DNA from: CAMQVM01 sp044433365 | GTDB taxonomy: Bacteria > Bacteroidota > Bacteroidia > Bacteroidales > Rikenellaceae | Length of the DNA stretch: 8,438 bases | Direction of reading: 5' to 3' | Assembly: GCA_044433365.1 (NCBI GenBank) | Contig: JAWXTR010000112.1 | Span: 1-8,438, forward strand | Shown: positions 7,004-8,438 of the stretch, piece by piece | Layout: every line of letters starts with the position of its first letter | How positions within the stretch are numbered: position 1 is the first letter of the stretch | Notes under the pieces: model-generated | What the model was told of the DNA's origin: nothing | The model's database searches: none | What the model saw: only the letters and a program-made list of their open reading frames with translations | Program-made: the position numbers and the translations under genes

Positions 7004-7049
7004 TTTTTACGCTAAAAATGGAATTTCAAACTTAAAAATCATTTTGAAA

Positions 7050-7607
7050 ATGGCAAAAATGGAAATTTTAGCACCTTTTATCCTATCATGGGAGGGAGGT
7101 TTTGTAGACCACCCAAACGATAGAGGCGGTGCGACAAACATGGGTGTGACACTAGAAACCTATGAGTATTATTGTAGAAAAAAAGGCTATCCAAGACCGA
7201 CAGTCGAACGTTTACAAGCTCTTACGAAAGAAAAGGTAATCGACATACTTAAAACAATGTATTGGGATAGAGCTAAAGCCGATTACATCAATAATCAATC
7301 AATCGCCAATCTCATAGTAGATTGGGTTTGGGCTTCGGGAACGTGGGGTATTAAATTTACTCAACGAGTTTTAGGTCTAACCGAAGATGGTATAGTAGGA
7401 CCCCAAACATTAGGAGCGATAAACAGCGCAGAGCCTAAAGCCTTATTTGCGCAGCTTTGGAAAAGTAGAGAAGCTCACTTTAAAAGGTTGGCGGCCAACA
7501 ACCCCTCACAACAGGTGTTTTTAAGAGGGTGGCTAAATAGATTAAATGGTATCCGCTACGGTTCTTTAGCTCATAACGGAAACAAAATAGTTAATTGGGA
7601 TGAGTAA
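7050..7607 (+). CDS. Endolysin: GH108-type muramidase with C-terminal peptidoglycan-binding domain
   Basis: The 185-aa protein begins MAKMEILAPFILSWEGGFVDHPNDRGGATNMGVT. This is the glycoside hydrolase 108 signature (W-E-G-G-(Y/F)-x-x-x-P-x-D-x-G-G-x-T-x-x-G-(V/I)-T), with Glu15 as the probable catalytic acid. Residues about 95-165 (WGIKFTQRVLGLTEDGIVGPQTLGAIN...QVFLRGWLNRLN) match the predicted peptidoglycan-binding domain (PG_binding_3) that usually follows GH108. Total length is normal for the family. No signal peptide is visible, so export should depend on the holin. I chose ATG 7050 because the conserved domain starts within 15 residues. ATG 7059 is also possible. An upstream ATG at 6921 in the same frame would add 43 basic residues and overlap the holin gene by 83 bases. 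The stop overlaps the next gene by 8 bases. Confidence 0.9.
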   Translation: MAKMEILAPFILSWEGGFVDHPNDRGGATNMGVTLETYEYYCRKKGYPRPTVERLQALTKEKVIDILKTMYWDRAKADYINNQSIANLIVDWVWASGTWGIKFTQRVLGLTEDGIVGPQTLGAINSAEPKALFAQLWKSREAHFKRLAANNPSQQVFLRGWLNRLNGIRYGSLAHNGNKIVNWDE

Positions 7608-8148
7608 GATAGTATTATATATAGGATTACTCCTACTGCTTTGCGCTGGGTCTTATTGGCTCGGCACAAAGCAGAGCGAGGTCGAAATAAAAACAGAGAC
7701 AGTAACAAAAATAGACACTGTTTTAATTGACTCCCCTCTACCGCCAATCAAAATTGATAGTATCGAAACAAAAATCGTTTATCTCACAAAAGCAGACACC
7801 TTGAGAGATACCATCACAACAAAAATTCCTGTTTACCTTCCTATTAAAGAGTACACTTTTGAGCAGGATAGCCTATATAAGATTAAAGCCAAAGGGTACG
7901 ATGTAAAACTTACCTCCGTGGAAATGTTTAATCGCAACACTACAACCATCATAAAAGAACCACCAAACCACTGGAGCCTAAACGCATCCATCAGCAGCTG
8001 CATCTACTCTAACACAACCGACATAGCAGCAGCGATAGCACTAGAGTACTCAAAAAATAATTGGAATTTTGAGGTCGGCTATCAGGCAGGGCTAAATGGT
8101 AATAATGGGGTAATGGTGAGTGTTACTCGAAAGTTGGCATTATTTTAA
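7600..8148 (+). CDS. Spanin-like inner-membrane-anchored periplasmic protein (DUF6808-like)
   Basis: The 182-aa protein has an N-terminal membrane anchor (residues 4-22, IVLYIGLLLLLCAGSYWLG). A periplasmic region rich in T, V, I and D follows (VTKIDTVLIDSPLPPIKIDS; YLTKADTLRDTITTKIPVYLPI), of the DUF6808 style found in Bacteroides prophages. Residues 124-182 are a run of about four amphipathic beta strands (WSLNASISSCIYS; IAAAIALEY; WNFEVGYQAGLNG; GVMVSVTRKLALF) ending in Phe. This is the signature of outer-membrane beta proteins recognised by the BAM machinery. It is translationally coupled to the endolysin (ATGAGTAA overlap). Position and two-membrane architecture suggest it acts as a spanin, but this is inference. 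Cys15 does not fit a lipobox because Leu precedes it. Confidence 0.65.
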   Translation: MSKIVLYIGLLLLLCAGSYWLGTKQSEVEIKTETVTKIDTVLIDSPLPPIKIDSIETKIVYLTKADTLRDTITTKIPVYLPIKEYTFEQDSLYKIKAKGYDVKLTSVEMFNRNTTTIIKEPPNHWSLNASISSCIYSNTTDIAAAIALEYSKNNWNFEVGYQAGLNGNNGVMVSVTRKLALF

Positions 8149-8183
8149 AAAAAGAGCAATGGGTTTTCTGTTGCTCTTTTTTT
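8147..8183 (+). terminator. Intrinsic terminator of the tail/lysis operon (bidirectional)
   Basis: Arms 8147-8159 and 8171-8183 pair perfectly over 13 bp (core AGAGCAA/TTGCTCT flanked by seven A and seven T), with an 11-nt loop. It begins inside the stop codon of the spanin-like gene. The A run on one side and T run on the other would allow it to work in both directions. Confidence 0.9.
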
Positions 8184-8199
8184 GTTATGTAAATTAAAG

Positions 8200-8222
8200 A
8201 TGATTTTGCAGTTCAAAATCAT
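8200..8222. other. Small inverted repeat in the phage/tRNA intergenic gap
   Basis: ATGATTTTG (8200-8208) and CAAAATCAT (8214-8222) form a perfect 9-bp inverted repeat around a 5-nt spacer. It has no T-run, so it is not an obvious terminator. It lies in the non-coding gap between the lysis operon and the tRNA gene and could be a protein-binding site; there is no direct evidence of function. Confidence 0.5.
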
Positions 8223-8245
8223 TTAATATAACATTTAATGTAACA
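8220..8245. repeat. Tandem 12-bp direct repeat near the putative attachment site
   Basis: CATTTAATATAA (8220-8231) is followed immediately by CATTTAATGTAA (8232-8243), one mismatch, then CA. Short direct repeats near an attachment site can be integrase or excisionase arm sites. Here that is only a guess, because AT-rich intergenic DNA produces such repeats by chance. Confidence 0.45.
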
Positions 8246-8246
8246 A

Positions 8247-8279
8247 AAAAGGTAACTAATTGACTATTAGTTACCTTTT
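8247..8279 (-). terminator. Intrinsic terminator of the tRNA-Leu gene
   Basis: Arms 8247-8260 and 8266-8279 pair perfectly over 14 bp (AAAAGGTAACTAAT with its complement) around a TGACT loop. Read on the - strand, it starts one base after the tRNA 3' end and finishes in a run of six U (8250-8245). Confidence 0.85.
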
Positions 8280-8280
8280 G

Positions 8281-8362
8281 TACCCGGAGCCGGGATCGAA
8301 CCGGCACGAATTGCTTCATTGGTGTTTGAGACCAACGCGTCTACCAATTCCGCCATCCGGGC
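8281..8362 (-). tRNA. tRNA-Leu (anticodon CAA)
   Basis: Read on -, the 82-nt gene folds as a class II tRNA. The acceptor is GCCCGGA with TCCGGGT (first pair a G-U wobble), then discriminator A73, required for leucine identity. The D arm is GCG/CGC with loop GAATTGGTAGA. The anticodon stem is TTGGT/ACCAA with loop CTCAAAC, giving anticodon CAA (8326-8328), which reads UUG. The variable arm is 13 nt, TGAAGCAATTCGT, with a GAA/TTC stem. The T arm is GCCGG-TTCGATC-CCGGC. CCA is not encoded. The 3' end points toward the phage genes, which makes this gene a candidate attachment site. Confidence 0.95.
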
Positions 8363-8384
8363 ATGGTTTTTTGCTTTTGCTTTG

Positions 8385-8415
8385 CAAAGGTAAGGATTTT
8401 TTTTGGATATGCAAA
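8385..8415 (-). promoter_or_regulatory. Bacteroidetes-type promoter for tRNA-Leu
   Basis: On the - strand, TTTG (8415-8412) is followed after 19 nt by TACCTTTG (8392-8385). This matches the Bacteroidetes -33 TTTG / -7 TAnnTTTG consensus and its usual spacing. The -7 element ends 22 bp before the tRNA 5' end, leaving a short leader. It is the clearest host-lineage marker in the window. Confidence 0.85.
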
Positions 8416-8438
8416 TTTATTGTTTGAATTTGTTACTC

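Noticed and set aside
6921..7049. Longer endolysin starting at 6921, or a hidden basic peptide there
   Set aside because: The 43 extra residues are very basic, match nothing in GH108 proteins, and overlap the holin tail. The conserved domain begins right after ATG 7050.
7600..7665. Lipoprotein signal on the spanin-like protein
   Set aside because: Cys15 is preceded by Leu at -1, where Gly, Ala or Ser is needed, so a simple membrane anchor is more likely.

Overview
The window is the late (tail and lysis) end of a tailed-phage genome, most likely a prophage, from a Bacteroidales-type host. Five observations point to this host group. The DNA is AT-rich and Shine-Dalgarno sequences are mostly weak or absent. 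The tRNA gene at the right edge has a Bacteroidetes-type promoter (TTTG, 19 nt, TAnnTTTG). Several proteins match in style the tail and lysis proteins of Bacteroides/Parabacteroides siphophages. I cannot name the species. No integrase, repressor, capsid or replication gene is present.

Layout, left to right. All protein genes are on + and tightly packed. Positions 1-521 are the C-terminal end of a tail or fibre protein that begins before the window. Positions 541-1452 encode a BspA/DUF285-like leucine-rich-repeat protein built from two ~145-150 aa units. Positions 1452-1646 and 1639-2064 are two small overlapping genes; the second resembles carbohydrate-binding modules. These look like a receptor-binding or fibre cassette. 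Positions 2086-2470 hold a membrane protein with an HEYGH zinc-type motif that is broken by a frameshift immediately after the motif. Positions 2474-6082 encode a 1202-aa baseplate-hub/tail-tip protein with three collagen-like Gly-X-Y tracts, duplicated accessory modules and a distinct C-terminal tip. Positions 6100-6555 encode a tail-fibre-assembly-like protein.

The lysis cassette follows: holin (6548-7003), GH108-type muramidase endolysin (7050-7607), and an inner-membrane-anchored periplasmic protein (7600-8148) that ends like an outer-membrane beta-barrel protein and sits where a spanin is expected. A 13-bp hairpin with flanking A and T runs (8147-8183) ends the operon. Positions 8184-8246 are non-coding and contain a small hairpin and a tandem 12-bp repeat.

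The right edge is a tRNA-Leu(CAA) gene on - (8281-8362), with its own promoter (8385-8415) and a terminator directly after its 3' end (8247-8279). The tRNA 3' end faces the phage genes, the usual geometry for integration into a tRNA gene, so the phage/host junction is probably near 8184-8300. The partner att copy would lie left of the window.

The strongest leads are four. The first is the frameshifted HEYGH gene, whose break looks like a microhomology deletion. The second is the possible single-protein spanin with unusual topology. The third is the duplicated LRR adhesin with a 61-bp perfectly conserved block. The fourth is the tRNA-proximal attachment region. I see no clearly new multi-gene defence or mobile system here.
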